A stretch of 36,192 nt of DNA from an uncultured Bacteroidales bacterium (GTDB lineage: Bacteria > Bacteroidota > Bacteroidia > Bacteroidales > P3): NCBI GenBank assembly GCA_937901525.1, contig CALDHX010000077.1:1-36192 (forward strand), written 5' to 3'. Both the position numbers and the translations under genes were made by a program. Every line of letters begins with the position of its first letter. Within the stretch, counting starts at the first letter, position 1. Below the pieces are notes generated by a model, which searched no databases, was not told the origin of the DNA, and saw nothing but the letters and a program-made list of their open reading frames with translations. Below, in pieces: positions 23,276 through 30,792 of this stretch.

Positions 23276-24685
23276 ATGAACAAAACCACACAAACCTTAA
23301 AATACATAATCACTGATGCTTTATCGTCAATGATAGCATGGTGTTTGTTTTTTATTTTCCGAAAAATAAGCATAGAATCTGGCAATTTTGACGACATAAA
23401 CTCAGTATTTGCCGACAATAACTTCTACTACGGGCTTATCATCATACCAATCTTTTGGTTATTTCTTTACTACATACAAGGCTACTATCAAAAAATATAT
23501 AAAAAATCACGTTTAAAAGACTTGATACAAACAGTTTTTTCATGTTTTATCGGAGTAGTATTTATTTTTTTCGCACTACTTCTTGACGATCGCGTAACAA
23601 CCTACACCAACTATTACACATCATTTTTCATACTCTTCTCCCTACATTTCATACTAACATACATACCCCGCCTAATCATAACTTCAAAAAAAGTATTTAA
23701 CATTCATTCCAACAAAATCTACTTTCCTACAATAATAATAGGAGATGGAGAAAAATCCACAAAAATATATCAAGACCTACAAAACCAAGAAATCTCCTCA
23801 GGCAACAAAATAATAGGCTACTTAAATAAAAGCGGAAAAGAAAACCAAAACTTCCCAGCACCATTCTTAGGCAAAATAAATCAATTACAAGAAATTATTT
23901 CACAATACAAAATAGAAGAAATAATAATTGCCTTAGAGCAAGAAGAAGAAAACGAAATCTTTGACATAATCTGCTTAGCAGGACAAGATGTTGAAATAAA
24001 AATACCAGCAGACAGAAAAGATATTTTGATGGGTAACGTAAAATCAAACGCAATCTTTAACACCCCTCTAATAACAGTAACACAAGGATTAATCGCTCCT
24101 TGGCAACAAATTCTAAAACGTATATTTGACATTTTAATTTCTTTAATTGCAATAATAATTCTTTCACCCGTTTACCTAATTACTTCAATTATTGTTTACA
24201 CAACAAGCAAAGGACCGATTTTCTACAAACAAGAACGTATAGGATACAAAGGAAAGCCATTTTATATGCACAAATTCCGCTCAATGTACACAAATGCCGA
24301 AAGCAACGGGCCAATGTTGTCAAGCGGAGACAAAGATCCAAGAATTACTCCTTTCGGTCGTTTTATGCGAAAGGTGAGATTAGACGAAATACCACAGTTT
24401 TACAACGTTTTAAAAGGAACAATGAGCATTGTAGGGCCACGTCCCGAACGTCAATTCTTCATTGATCAAATCGTAAAGAAAGCTCCCGAATACAGACTCT
24501 TACATAGAATTAAGCCAGGAATAACTTCTTGGGGACAAGTCAAATATGGATATGCCGAATCGGTAGATGAAATGGTAGAAAGACTAAAATACGACCTTAT
24601 TTATTTGGAAAACCCTTCTCTTTCTACCGACATAAAAATTCTATTCTACACAGCAGTAATAATACTTCAAGGAAGAGGAAAATAA
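23276..24685 (+). CDS. Polyprenyl glycosylphosphotransferase (WbaP/WcaJ-like)
   Basis: This 469-residue enzyme transfers a sugar 1-phosphate to undecaprenyl phosphate, the first step of O-antigen, capsule or exopolysaccharide synthesis. Four N-terminal helices (about 10-130) are followed by a nucleotide-binding-like domain (GDGEKSTKIY). A further membrane segment (IFDILISLIAIIILSPVYL) leads into the catalytic domain with FYKQERIGYKGKPF, MHKFRSMYTNAES, KVRLDEIPQFYNVLKG, MSIVGPRPER and RIKPGITSWGQVKYGY. Length is normal. The substrate sugar cannot be read from the sequence. In T9SS bacteria such an enzyme may start the A-LPS that anchors cargo, but nothing here proves that link. A strong terminator follows. 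Confidence 0.92.
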   Translation: MNKTTQTLKYIITDALSSMIAWCLFFIFRKISIESGNFDDINSVFADNNFYYGLIIIPIFWLFLYYIQGYYQKIYKKSRLKDLIQTVFSCFIGVVFIFFALLLDDRVTTYTNYYTSFFILFSLHFILTYIPRLIITSKKVFNIHSNKIYFPTIIIGDGEKSTKIYQDLQNQEISSGNKIIGYLNKSGKENQNFPAPFLGKINQLQEIISQYKIEEIIIALEQEEENEIFDIICLAGQDVEIKIPADRKDILMGNVKSNAIFNTPLITVTQGLIAPWQQILKRIFDILISLIAIIILSPVYLITSIIVYTTSKGPIFYKQERIGYKGKPFYMHKFRSMYTNAESNGPMLSSGDKDPRITPFGRFMRKVRLDEIPQFYNVLKGTMSIVGPRPERQFFIDQIVKKAPEYRLLHRIKPGITSWGQVKYGYAESVDEMVERLKYDLIYLENPSLSTDIKILFYTAVIILQGRGK

Positions 24686-24700
24686 AACAAAGAAAAAACA

Positions 24701-24747
24701 AAATATCTCTTAGGAAGGATTTAGCAAACCTAAGAGATATTTTTTTA
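24701..24747 (+). terminator. Terminator of the lipoprotein/sugar-transferase unit
   Basis: A perfect 14-bp stem, AAATATCTCTTAGG (24701-24714) with CCTAAGAGATATTT (24729-24742), is followed by a T-run. It lies 16 bases after the sugar-transferase stop. Confidence 0.9.
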
Positions 24748-24792
24748 ATATAATAAGCCTCAAAAAAAAGTCTTTACTTTTTCAAAAAAAAT

Positions 24793-24839
24793 CAAAGAAA
24801 AAATTAAAAAAATCAAAGAAAAAAATTAAAAAATCAAAG
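24793..24839. repeat. 21-bp periodic A-tract repeat, array 2
   Basis: CAAAG occurs at 24793, 24814 and 24835, exactly 21 bases apart, each followed by A/T-only sequence in the first two intervals. Unit sequence and period match array 1 at 14889. It lies between the arms of the inverted repeat AAAAAAAGTCTTT / AAAGACTTTTTTT (24763-24775 and 24836-24848). Confidence 0.8.
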
Positions 24840-24987
24840 ACTTTTTTTCGTAATTCTATTTTCTTGATTTACTTTCTATTAAAGAAAAATATAGGAGTAG
24901 AATAATAAAATTAAAAACAATATAAAAACCTAACTAACGTTTATAGGTAAAAAGAAGAAAATAGTAAAATTTTAAAAATTAAATCTT

Positions 24988-25770
24988 ATGAATAGAAAAC
25001 AAATTATTGTAATTGCGATTTTGATTCTTGGTTGTCTTAATGCAATTGCACAAAAAGAGGTTGATTTTCCTCAATTAGAAAAAGTTTCTCCTTGGAGTGT
25101 AAGCCTTGAAGGTAGTGTTTATCAAAAGGGTTTTTTAACAAATATTCATAGCATAGGAGGAGGTTTTGATGATATGGTTTATTGTCCAGAAAATAGCTCT
25201 GCAATTTTAGGAGGTATTGGAGTAGATTACACCTTTAATCGTGCAAATAAATTATCTTATGTTTTGTCGGCAGGATTGGATTTAAAGCCTGTGTTATACA
25301 TAAATGAATCTGAAAAAGGTTTAGAAGTAACTCGTATGAGCGAATCTTCACTTTTTAGAAACACATGTTATAGTCCATTTATTTCTTTTGCTGTTCAATA
25401 CAGAAATACTATTGCTAACAACGAAAATTGGTTCTATAATTTAAAAGGAGGAATGAGATTTTCCTACTATGACGGATATGTAGGTGCTGGTTATTCAACT
25501 GTAAATCCTTTTACGCAGGATACTATGTCCTTTTCTGTACATGGTAATGGCAATAAGTTTAATCTTTTCCCAAATCTTATGTTCTCGGTTGGTACCTCTT
25601 ATAATACTTCTATCGGAATGTTTGGTTTGAACCTTATTGCAAACATAAGTATTCCTTATTTAAACGAAAGCGAATTTTGGTTTAAGTTCAAGGATTCTGA
25701 ATTTTATGGAAATTATTATTTAACAGGAAATTATTTCGGATTGTCCTTGACCTATTCTCCTAAAAGATAG
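24988..25770 (+). CDS. Probable outer-membrane beta-barrel protein, unknown function
   Basis: This 260-residue protein has a signal peptide (MNRKQIIVIAILILGCLNAIAQ, about 22). The mature part alternates hydrophobic and polar residues in short strands (WSVSLEGSVYQKGF, KLSYVLSAGLDLKP, FISFAVQYRNT, WFYNLKGGMRFSYY, FGLSLTYSPKR), as in small eight- to ten-stranded outer-membrane barrels. I do not recognise the family; it is not clearly PorT, OmpA or PorP. The N-terminal cysteine at the end of the hydrophobic stretch (LGCLNA) could also be read as a weak lipobox. It has its own strong terminator but no clear promoter motif, and it is alone in its unit. Confidence 0.65.
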   Translation: MNRKQIIVIAILILGCLNAIAQKEVDFPQLEKVSPWSVSLEGSVYQKGFLTNIHSIGGGFDDMVYCPENSSAILGGIGVDYTFNRANKLSYVLSAGLDLKPVLYINESEKGLEVTRMSESSLFRNTCYSPFISFAVQYRNTIANNENWFYNLKGGMRFSYYDGYVGAGYSTVNPFTQDTMSFSVHGNGNKFNLFPNLMFSVGTSYNTSIGMFGLNLIANISIPYLNESEFWFKFKDSEFYGNYYLTGNYFGLSLTYSPKR

Positions 25771-25779
25771 AAACAAAAA

Positions 25780-25826
25780 AATAACTCTTTGATTTAAGAA
25801 ATTATTTCAAAGAGTTATTTTTTTTA
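25780..25826. terminator. Bidirectional terminator between two convergent genes
   Basis: A perfect 13-bp stem, AATAACTCTTTGA (25780-25792) with TCAAAGAGTTATT (25807-25819), has a T-run on the plus side (25818-25826) and an A-run (25775-25780) that gives a T-run on the minus side. It serves the barrel gene on the left and the C_GCAxxG_C_C gene on the right. Confidence 0.9.
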
Positions 25827-25849
25827 ATGAAAGAAAAAAATCAAATTTT

Positions 25850-26266
25850 TTATTTAAAGAGATTCTCTCCTATTATTCTTGCGGCACAAGCGACATAATC
25901 GTTGCAAGGTTTCTTTTCTTTTGTGCTACCGGGCTCTAATCCGAGTAGTTTTTTGCAAACGATTTCTCCATTTTCTTCTCTAAATTTTTCGCCCATTGTT
26001 TGCACCATTGCAAAATAGTCTTTATTTGTTAAATTTTGTTTTTGATATTGTAGAAGCATTCCTACGACTAATCCCATTGCAGAAACGCAACCGCAAACTT
26101 CTCTGTAACCTGCAAGTCCTCTTCCAAAAGGCAAGGAGATTTTTTCTGCAATATTCTTATCTATTGGCAACAAATCGCTGTACGCCATAACGACTGACTG
26201 AGCACAATTATAACCTTCGTTGTGGTATTTTCTTGCTAATTCTACTCTTTCTTCTGTATTGACCAT
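25850..26266 (-). CDS. C_GCAxxG_C_C family cysteine-rich protein
   Basis: This 138-residue protein matches the C_GCAxxG_C_C family: YNCAQSVV (C21), VCGCVSAMG (C58, C60) and later cysteines C104, C121 and C127. The cysteine pattern suggests metal or iron-sulfur binding, or redox chemistry; the family has no firm biochemical role that I know. There is no signal peptide, so it is cytoplasmic. It has its own promoter, interleaved with that of the divergent gene, and a shared terminator after it. Confidence 0.88.
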   Translation of the reverse strand: MVNTEERVELARKYHNEGYNCAQSVVMAYSDLLPIDKNIAEKISLPFGRGLAGYREVCGCVSAMGLVVGMLLQYQKQNLTNKDYFAMVQTMGEKFREENGEIVCKKLLGLEPGSTKEKKPCNDYVACAARIIGENLFK

Positions 26267-26286
26267 AATTTTTAGGTTTTAATTAC

Positions 26287-26316
26287 TTGGCAAATATAAT
26301 AATTTTTGTAATTTCG
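26287..26316 (+). promoter_or_regulatory. Promoter of the methyltransferase-like gene
   Basis: TTG (26287-26289) and TAATTTCG (26309-26316) are spaced 19 bases apart, close to the TTTG/TAnnTTTG consensus with one change in the -7 element. The ATG at 26326 is only nine bases beyond, so the transcript would be nearly leaderless. It overlaps the divergent promoter. Confidence 0.45.
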
Positions 26317-26321
26317 CAAAA
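26290..26321 (-). promoter_or_regulatory. Promoter of the C_GCAxxG_C_C gene
   Basis: On the minus strand, TATATTTGC (26290-26298) matches TAnnTTTG and TTTTG (26317-26321) lies 18 bases upstream. It is 23 bases before the start codon at 26266 and interleaved with the divergent promoter. Confidence 0.7.
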
Positions 26322-26325
26322 GATT

Positions 26326-26799
26326 ATGAGCAGATTCTTATATACTAAACAATATCTTAGATATAAACTTTCAGCTAAGGACGAGTATTCTTTGCACTCG
26401 CCGTTGATGTTTGATTTTTTTACCAAAGGGTTAAAGAAATCTTGTAAAAGCAAAGATATTTCTTTTGATTCTTGTTTTGAAAACCTTATTCCAAATAGCA
26501 AAAGAAAGAGAAAATTTCTTTTTAAGGTCTTTGAATACTTTAAATCTCAGGGGTTTCAAGTGATTTATGTGCCAAACGAGGATTTTACCTTAGAAAAATT
26601 GGAAGTTTTAAAGGGTTACAAAACCAATACGGCTATTGTTATTGAAAAAATATACAAAGAAAGAGAAAAAATTATGCTTTGGAAAGAGATTAAAGCAAAT
26701 AAGGATTTTAAACTTTGTTGTGATTTTTTTGATTTTGGTCTTGTGCTTTTAACAGATAGGCCTTTGAAGAAACAAAACTACGTTTTACGTAAGAAATAA
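26326..26799 (+). CDS. Core-less methyltransferase-like protein
   Basis: This 157-residue protein starts at the ATG at 26326 (MSRFLYTKQYLRYKL); a longer frame from a TTG at 26287 overlaps the promoter. The N-terminus, including YSLHSPLMFDFFTKGLK, resembles the opening of a Bacteroidota SAM-dependent methyltransferase family. The end, TAIVIEKIYKEREKIMLWKEI to KQNYVLRKK, resembles that family's closing part (pattern IFDDI....EM..AWEEIK). The central Rossmann segment with the SAM-binding glycine motif and the acidic YIDGNH-type motif is missing, replaced by about 40 residues of lysine- and phenylalanine-rich sequence. The frame is open and uninterrupted. It could be a decaying gene or a repurposed non-enzymatic protein. 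It is convergent with lptC, with 10 bases between the stops. Confidence 0.6.
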   Translation: MSRFLYTKQYLRYKLSAKDEYSLHSPLMFDFFTKGLKKSCKSKDISFDSCFENLIPNSKRKRKFLFKVFEYFKSQGFQVIYVPNEDFTLEKLEVLKGYKTNTAIVIEKIYKEREKIMLWKEIKANKDFKLCCDFFDFGLVLLTDRPLKKQNYVLRKK

Positions 26800-26809
26800 G
26801 TTTGTTTTG

Positions 26810-27361
26810 TTATTCTTCTTTTACTTTTTGCATTCCGTAAGGATTCTTTACTTCTACGCTATCAAAGTCATCTCTTGCTCTTAGGCCTTTTGCGTAATCT
26901 ATTCCACCTTCGCTGTGTCGTCTAACAGGCAAATCGGTGCGTACTATTGCAGAATCTTTTCTCCAATAAAGGTCTTGACAATAGAAGGTGTCCATATCTT
27001 TGTAGTTTATTATCACTACGCTATCTCTTAGATAGTAAAGATTGTCCGATAGGCTTTCTGCATAAAGGGAAGAAAGGTTTGCTTTGATTGTTTTATCGGG
27101 ATTGAGAAAATTAACATTTAATCCTTGTGGAAAAATCATTTTTGAGCTATCGGTATAGGAGTAAATGTCTATTTTCTTAGCTTTTAATTCTGTTTCAACT
27201 ACTCCATCTACACTGCGCAGTAGGTATGCATCTACGATTTGTTGAGAAGGAGTGTTTTCTTGTTTTGCATTGCTTTGTGTAGGCAGGTCTTCGCTACACG
27301 AAAAACAAAGGTATGAGAAAGCAAAGGCAAGGAATATTATTGCAAATCTATGCTTTCTCAT
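26810..27361 (-). CDS. lptC: LPS export lipoprotein LptC
   Basis: This 183-residue protein has a lipobox-like LCFSC (C22) after a hydrophobic stretch, so it is a lipoprotein, unlike the helix-anchored LptC of E. coli. The beta-jelly-roll domain shows VETELKAKKIDIYSY, FPQGLNVNFLNPD, LYAESLSDNLYYLRDSVVI, YCQDLYWRKDS and KGLRARDDFDSVEV. This is the LptC pattern of lipid A bridge proteins that pass LPS from LptBFG to LptA/D in the periplasm. It is the last gene of the coaX, barrel and repeat-protein series, an order typical of Bacteroidota, and complements lptB encoded 12 kb away. Confidence 0.88.
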   Translation of the reverse strand: MRKHRFAIIFLAFAFSYLCFSCSEDLPTQSNAKQENTPSQQIVDAYLLRSVDGVVETELKAKKIDIYSYTDSSKMIFPQGLNVNFLNPDKTIKANLSSLYAESLSDNLYYLRDSVVIINYKDMDTFYCQDLYWRKDSAIVRTDLPVRRHSEGGIDYAKGLRARDDFDSVEVKNPYGMQKVKEE

Positions 27362-27383
27362 ACCAATTATGTGTTTTGTGTTA

Positions 27384-28760
27384 TTAGTCTCTTGATCTTG
27401 CAGTTGTTCCTTTTCCTATCCAACAACCAACTGTGTATCCATCTCCTGGATTGATTGAGTTGAAGAACATATCTGCTTTTAATGGCCATTGAGAACGTGC
27501 TGCGTTCATTACTCTTTGTGCATCTTCTGCAAGAGTTGGGTCAATATTTTTCACTTTTGCTGCTTCATCGTATGCAACCCAAGCGGCTCCTCTGATTTTT
27601 CCTGCGTGTGAAGCACAAGATACTGAGCTTTTCAAGTACATATTTGCTACCATAAGGACAGCTTTTCCTTCTAAAGATTTATCGTATTCTGCAACTTTGT
27701 ATGCAGCTGTACGAGCTGCTCCGTATTGTCCTGCATTCATCAAAGCTGTTGCTAACATGAACGAAGCTTTTGCTTTTGATTCGTTATCTTCAAATTTGCT
27801 AATTGCTTCTTCAAAATATGGCACTGCTTCTTCATATCTTTCTTTTTCAACTAACATTTGTCCCATCATAAATGCTGATTTTGCATTTGGTTCTAATTTA
27901 TGAAGGTTTTCTGTTGCTTGGAAAAATAACTCAGATTTTGTACATTTTTTTCTGTCTAAGTTAGTTGTTATTTTTCTCAATAATTCTACATCGTTAGGAT
28001 TTGCTGCAAACTTTGGTTCGTAAATAGGTATAATCTTATCGCATGATGCGAATGGTTCGATTATTTGTTCTGTTACTGCAAGGTAGTTTTGTGCATTTTT
28101 TAATTTTGTTTCTGCTTTTTTGATTGCTTTTGCTTGTCCTGCTGCTGTTGCTTGTTCAAGTTCTGCTTTTGCTTGTTTGATTATATTTTCTAATGTTTCT
28201 GATGAGAAATCGTATGCATCAAACAATATGTCCATTTGTTCTGAACTTGCTTTGATTGCTGCTAAGTGTTTCACTGTTGCTTCAACATATAAAGGACAAT
28301 ATTGTGCATCTAATAATCCTTTACCTTTTTCTGCTGCTTCTTTGAACCATTTGTATATTTGTTCTGTCTCGTTTGGACGATATTCCGATAGAATTTTTGC
28401 CTTTTGTGCTATGTTGTTATACTCTTCTCCAAAGGCTTCACTTCTTATGTCTTGTAATGCCAAATACTCATCAATGTATTTGTTCTTCATCTCTACATTA
28501 GGTGCTGTTGCTATCATTGTTTTTAATATGTTTGCACCTCTAATGTATGTGTTTACGTGATATTGTGGACAGTGTGCTACGACTTTTGTCCATGGTTCGT
28601 AAGCATCTTTGTAATTTTTTTGCTTGTAAAACTCTTGATACAAAGAATTGTTCATTATACAAGCAGTACTGTCTTCTGGCGTCTTGCCAAATTTTTGTGC
28701 ATTTACTGTTGTTGCACAAAATATTGCTGCTATTACAGCGAATAATGTTACTTTCTTCAT
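27384..28760 (-). CDS. Exported tetratricopeptide-repeat protein
   Basis: This 458-residue protein has a signal peptide ending near VNAQ (about 22). The mature part is helical, with TPR-like repeats: QEFYKQKNYKDAYEPWTKVVAHCPQ (about 44-67, given here only as a region), MGQMLVEKERYEEAVPYFEEAI (about 299-320) and MLATALMNAGQYGAARTAA. A central coiled-coil-like region is rich in lysine, alanine and glutamine (about 200-235). It probably acts as a periplasmic or outer-membrane scaffold. The end, GYTVGCWIGKGTTARSRD, is unusual for a TPR array and has the family's conserved glycine-rich tail. It lies between the barrel gene and lptC with gaps of 15 and 22 bases, suggesting an envelope assembly role. 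Confidence 0.8.
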   Translation of the reverse strand: MKKVTLFAVIAAIFCATTVNAQKFGKTPEDSTACIMNNSLYQEFYKQKNYKDAYEPWTKVVAHCPQYHVNTYIRGANILKTMIATAPNVEMKNKYIDEYLALQDIRSEAFGEEYNNIAQKAKILSEYRPNETEQIYKWFKEAAEKGKGLLDAQYCPLYVEATVKHLAAIKASSEQMDILFDAYDFSSETLENIIKQAKAELEQATAAGQAKAIKKAETKLKNAQNYLAVTEQIIEPFASCDKIIPIYEPKFAANPNDVELLRKITTNLDRKKCTKSELFFQATENLHKLEPNAKSAFMMGQMLVEKERYEEAVPYFEEAISKFEDNESKAKASFMLATALMNAGQYGAARTAAYKVAEYDKSLEGKAVLMVANMYLKSSVSCASHAGKIRGAAWVAYDEAAKVKNIDPTLAEDAQRVMNAARSQWPLKADMFFNSINPGDGYTVGCWIGKGTTARSRD

Positions 28761-28775
28761 TCTTTATTTATTGTT

Positions 28776-30050
28776 TTATTGATATTTTCTTTTGAAAAAC
28801 CACCTGTCTCTTGCTGAGAAAGAAATGCCTACTCTTAGATAATTTTCTCTAATTAGGTCGTTTTGTGTTGTTCCTTTCTTGCCATATTCAAGATAAAGGT
28901 TGACTTGTGTGCCTTGTTTCTTTATTGGAAGTCCAAATCCTAAGGCTATACCTATTTGAGATATATTGGTATTTCTTAATGTGATTATACCTGTTTGATA
29001 ATTTACGCCTAATCTATATGCTATTTTCTCTAAATAATTACCATATACATTAGGTTTGTATTCACATCCTATATTAAGGGTGTAATTGTCTTTTAATATT
29101 TGCTCATAGGTTACTCCTTGTAATGAGAAGTTTGACCATTGTTCATATCCTAAATCTAATCCAAATAAGAATTTATTCTCTCTTGCGTATGATAATCCTA
29201 CGCCTACACTTTGTGGTAATTGTATTTCTCCTGTGGTATTTGAATATTTTATGGAGTCTCTTATTGTTTCTATTGCTGCTGCACTTGAAAAGGTGTAGTG
29301 TCTATATTGATTCTTTGTCGGTAAGTGTGCAGGCAAAACGTAATTGAATCCTATTGTAAGTGCATCTCCATTATTGAAAGTTTGTAAATATTGCGCTCCA
29401 AAGTTAAAATTAAATGCGGATATTGAATAGTTATATTCTGTGCGTGAGGATAGGGTATTTGCTGAATCGGGAAAGGTTAGGGTTGAACTTCTATAATAGT
29501 TCCCAAATAAATATTCTGCATTTACTCCTATTGAAAGTTTATCAAAAAATGATGGCTGATAGGCTATGCCTAACATTACTTTATTTATTCCTCCTTCTCC
29601 ATCATAAATAAATTTGTGTGAGCCAATTATACTGTCTTTTGGAAAGCTTTCTGCTGCTGAAAAATCTATTACAGAAACTGGAAGTATACCTCCTGCCATT
29701 TTTAAGGTTTTACTTAATGGAAATGCAAAGAGTATGTGAGATATTCCTCCTGTATTGCCTTTTGAAACTGCACTATTTGATTGCAAAATAATGTTGTTTG
29801 AATAGTATCCTATGTCAAAAACAAAGGATTGTGTATCAATTGCTGTATAAGAAGCAGGATTTCTGTGATTTACAAAGTTATTTCTTCTTAACGCATTATA
29901 AATTCCTCCCATAGAGGCATTTATTGTGTTTGTAAAACCTACATTATCCCCTATTCCATACTTTGAATAAGGGGAACTAACGGTATTTTGTGCTCCTGCG
30001 TCTATAACAAAACTTAGAAACAATAAAATAAATACTATTTTTTTATACAT
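28776..30050 (-). CDS. Outer-membrane beta-barrel protein of the coaX-lptC cluster
   Basis: This 424-residue protein has a signal peptide ending near AGAQ (about 21). The opening VSSPYSKYGIGD, then NASMGGIYNALR and HRNPASY, resembles FadL/PorV-like outer-membrane barrels, in which an N-terminal region is followed by many amphipathic strands. The last strand ends LRVGISFSARDRWFFKRKYQ. The family is conserved next to coaX in Bacteroidota but has no firm function; transport of a hydrophobic molecule or help in LPS assembly are options. It overlaps coaX by eight bases at its start, so the two are translationally coupled. Confidence 0.75.
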   Translation of the reverse strand: MYKKIVFILLFLSFVIDAGAQNTVSSPYSKYGIGDNVGFTNTINASMGGIYNALRRNNFVNHRNPASYTAIDTQSFVFDIGYYSNNIILQSNSAVSKGNTGGISHILFAFPLSKTLKMAGGILPVSVIDFSAAESFPKDSIIGSHKFIYDGEGGINKVMLGIAYQPSFFDKLSIGVNAEYLFGNYYRSSTLTFPDSANTLSSRTEYNYSISAFNFNFGAQYLQTFNNGDALTIGFNYVLPAHLPTKNQYRHYTFSSAAAIETIRDSIKYSNTTGEIQLPQSVGVGLSYARENKFLFGLDLGYEQWSNFSLQGVTYEQILKDNYTLNIGCEYKPNVYGNYLEKIAYRLGVNYQTGIITLRNTNISQIGIALGFGLPIKKQGTQVNLYLEYGKKGTTQNDLIRENYLRVGISFSARDRWFFKRKYQ

Positions 30051-30783
30051 CTCTATCTTTAATATTATGTTCCAATATTGTGTTTAATCCTTCTAAAACT
30101 AAATTTTCTTCTACTATGTGATTTGTGCAAAGTTGTTCCGATATAAATTTTGCATCACCTCCTGTAAGTATCGTTTGAAAGTCTTTTTCTTGTTTTTTAT
30201 ATAAATCTATCATTCCTTGTATTTCTGCTATTGTTCCGTTTACTATTCCTGATCTTATGCAATCAATAGTATTCTTTGAACATAATAATGGTATATTATG
30301 ATCTAACTCTACTAACGGAAGAGATGCGGTAAAAGTATTTAAGGCTTTTGTTTTTATCTGAAATCCTAAGGATATGCTTCCTCCTTTATACTCTGCTTTA
30401 TTATTGACAAAGTCCATACAAATACATGTGCCTGCATCTATTACTAATACTGATTGATTTGAAAATTTTTGATAGCCACCTACAATTGCAGCAATTCTAT
30501 CATTGCCCAAGGTGTATTTTGGTAAGTAATTTATTTTAATAGGCAGAGATAAGTCTTCACTCATTATAAACAATTGTGTGTTTTCTGCAAGATAATCCAT
30601 CACTTCTTTGTTTTCTTCGCCTGAAACCGTAGAAAATATTGTTGTATGAACATCGTATTTAGATAGTAATTCTTGTATAAAATCTACTTCTAAATAATTA
30701 ACTACGGTTAAAGAATGTATTGTATCTTCTTTAAAAACAGCTATTTTTGTTCTTGTATTCCCTTTGTCTATAATAAGTTTCAT
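30043..30783 (-). CDS. coaX: Type III pantothenate kinase
   Basis: This 246-residue ASKHA-fold kinase phosphorylates pantothenate in the first committed step of coenzyme A synthesis. Motifs are IIDKGNTRTK (phosphate-binding, D6 region), LGNDRIAAIVGGYQ, VLVIDAGTCICMDF, GGSISLGFQIK and the later TGGDAKFI. Length is normal for CoaX, and this type is insensitive to CoA feedback. The gene starts 10 bases after an unknown exported-protein gene and overlaps the barrel gene by eight bases. Confidence 0.95.
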   Translation of the reverse strand: MKLIIDKGNTRTKIAVFKEDTIHSLTVVNYLEVDFIQELLSKYDVHTTIFSTVSGEENKEVMDYLAENTQLFIMSEDLSLPIKINYLPKYTLGNDRIAAIVGGYQKFSNQSVLVIDAGTCICMDFVNNKAEYKGGSISLGFQIKTKALNTFTASLPLVELDHNIPLLCSKNTIDCIRSGIVNGTIAEIQGMIDLYKKQEKDFQTILTGGDAKFISEQLCTNHIVEENLVLEGLNTILEHNIKDRDV

Positions 30784-30792
30784 TAATTTTAC

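Larger units (their letters stand above)
24686..24987. other. Non-coding region with terminator and repeats
   Basis: About 300 bases without a gene. It holds the terminator of the sugar transferase unit (24701-24747), a 13-bp inverted repeat (24763-24775 with 24836-24848) around a 21-bp periodic array, and then an A/T-rich stretch leading to the next start codon. I found no convincing TAnnTTTG element for the downstream gene. Confidence 0.7.
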
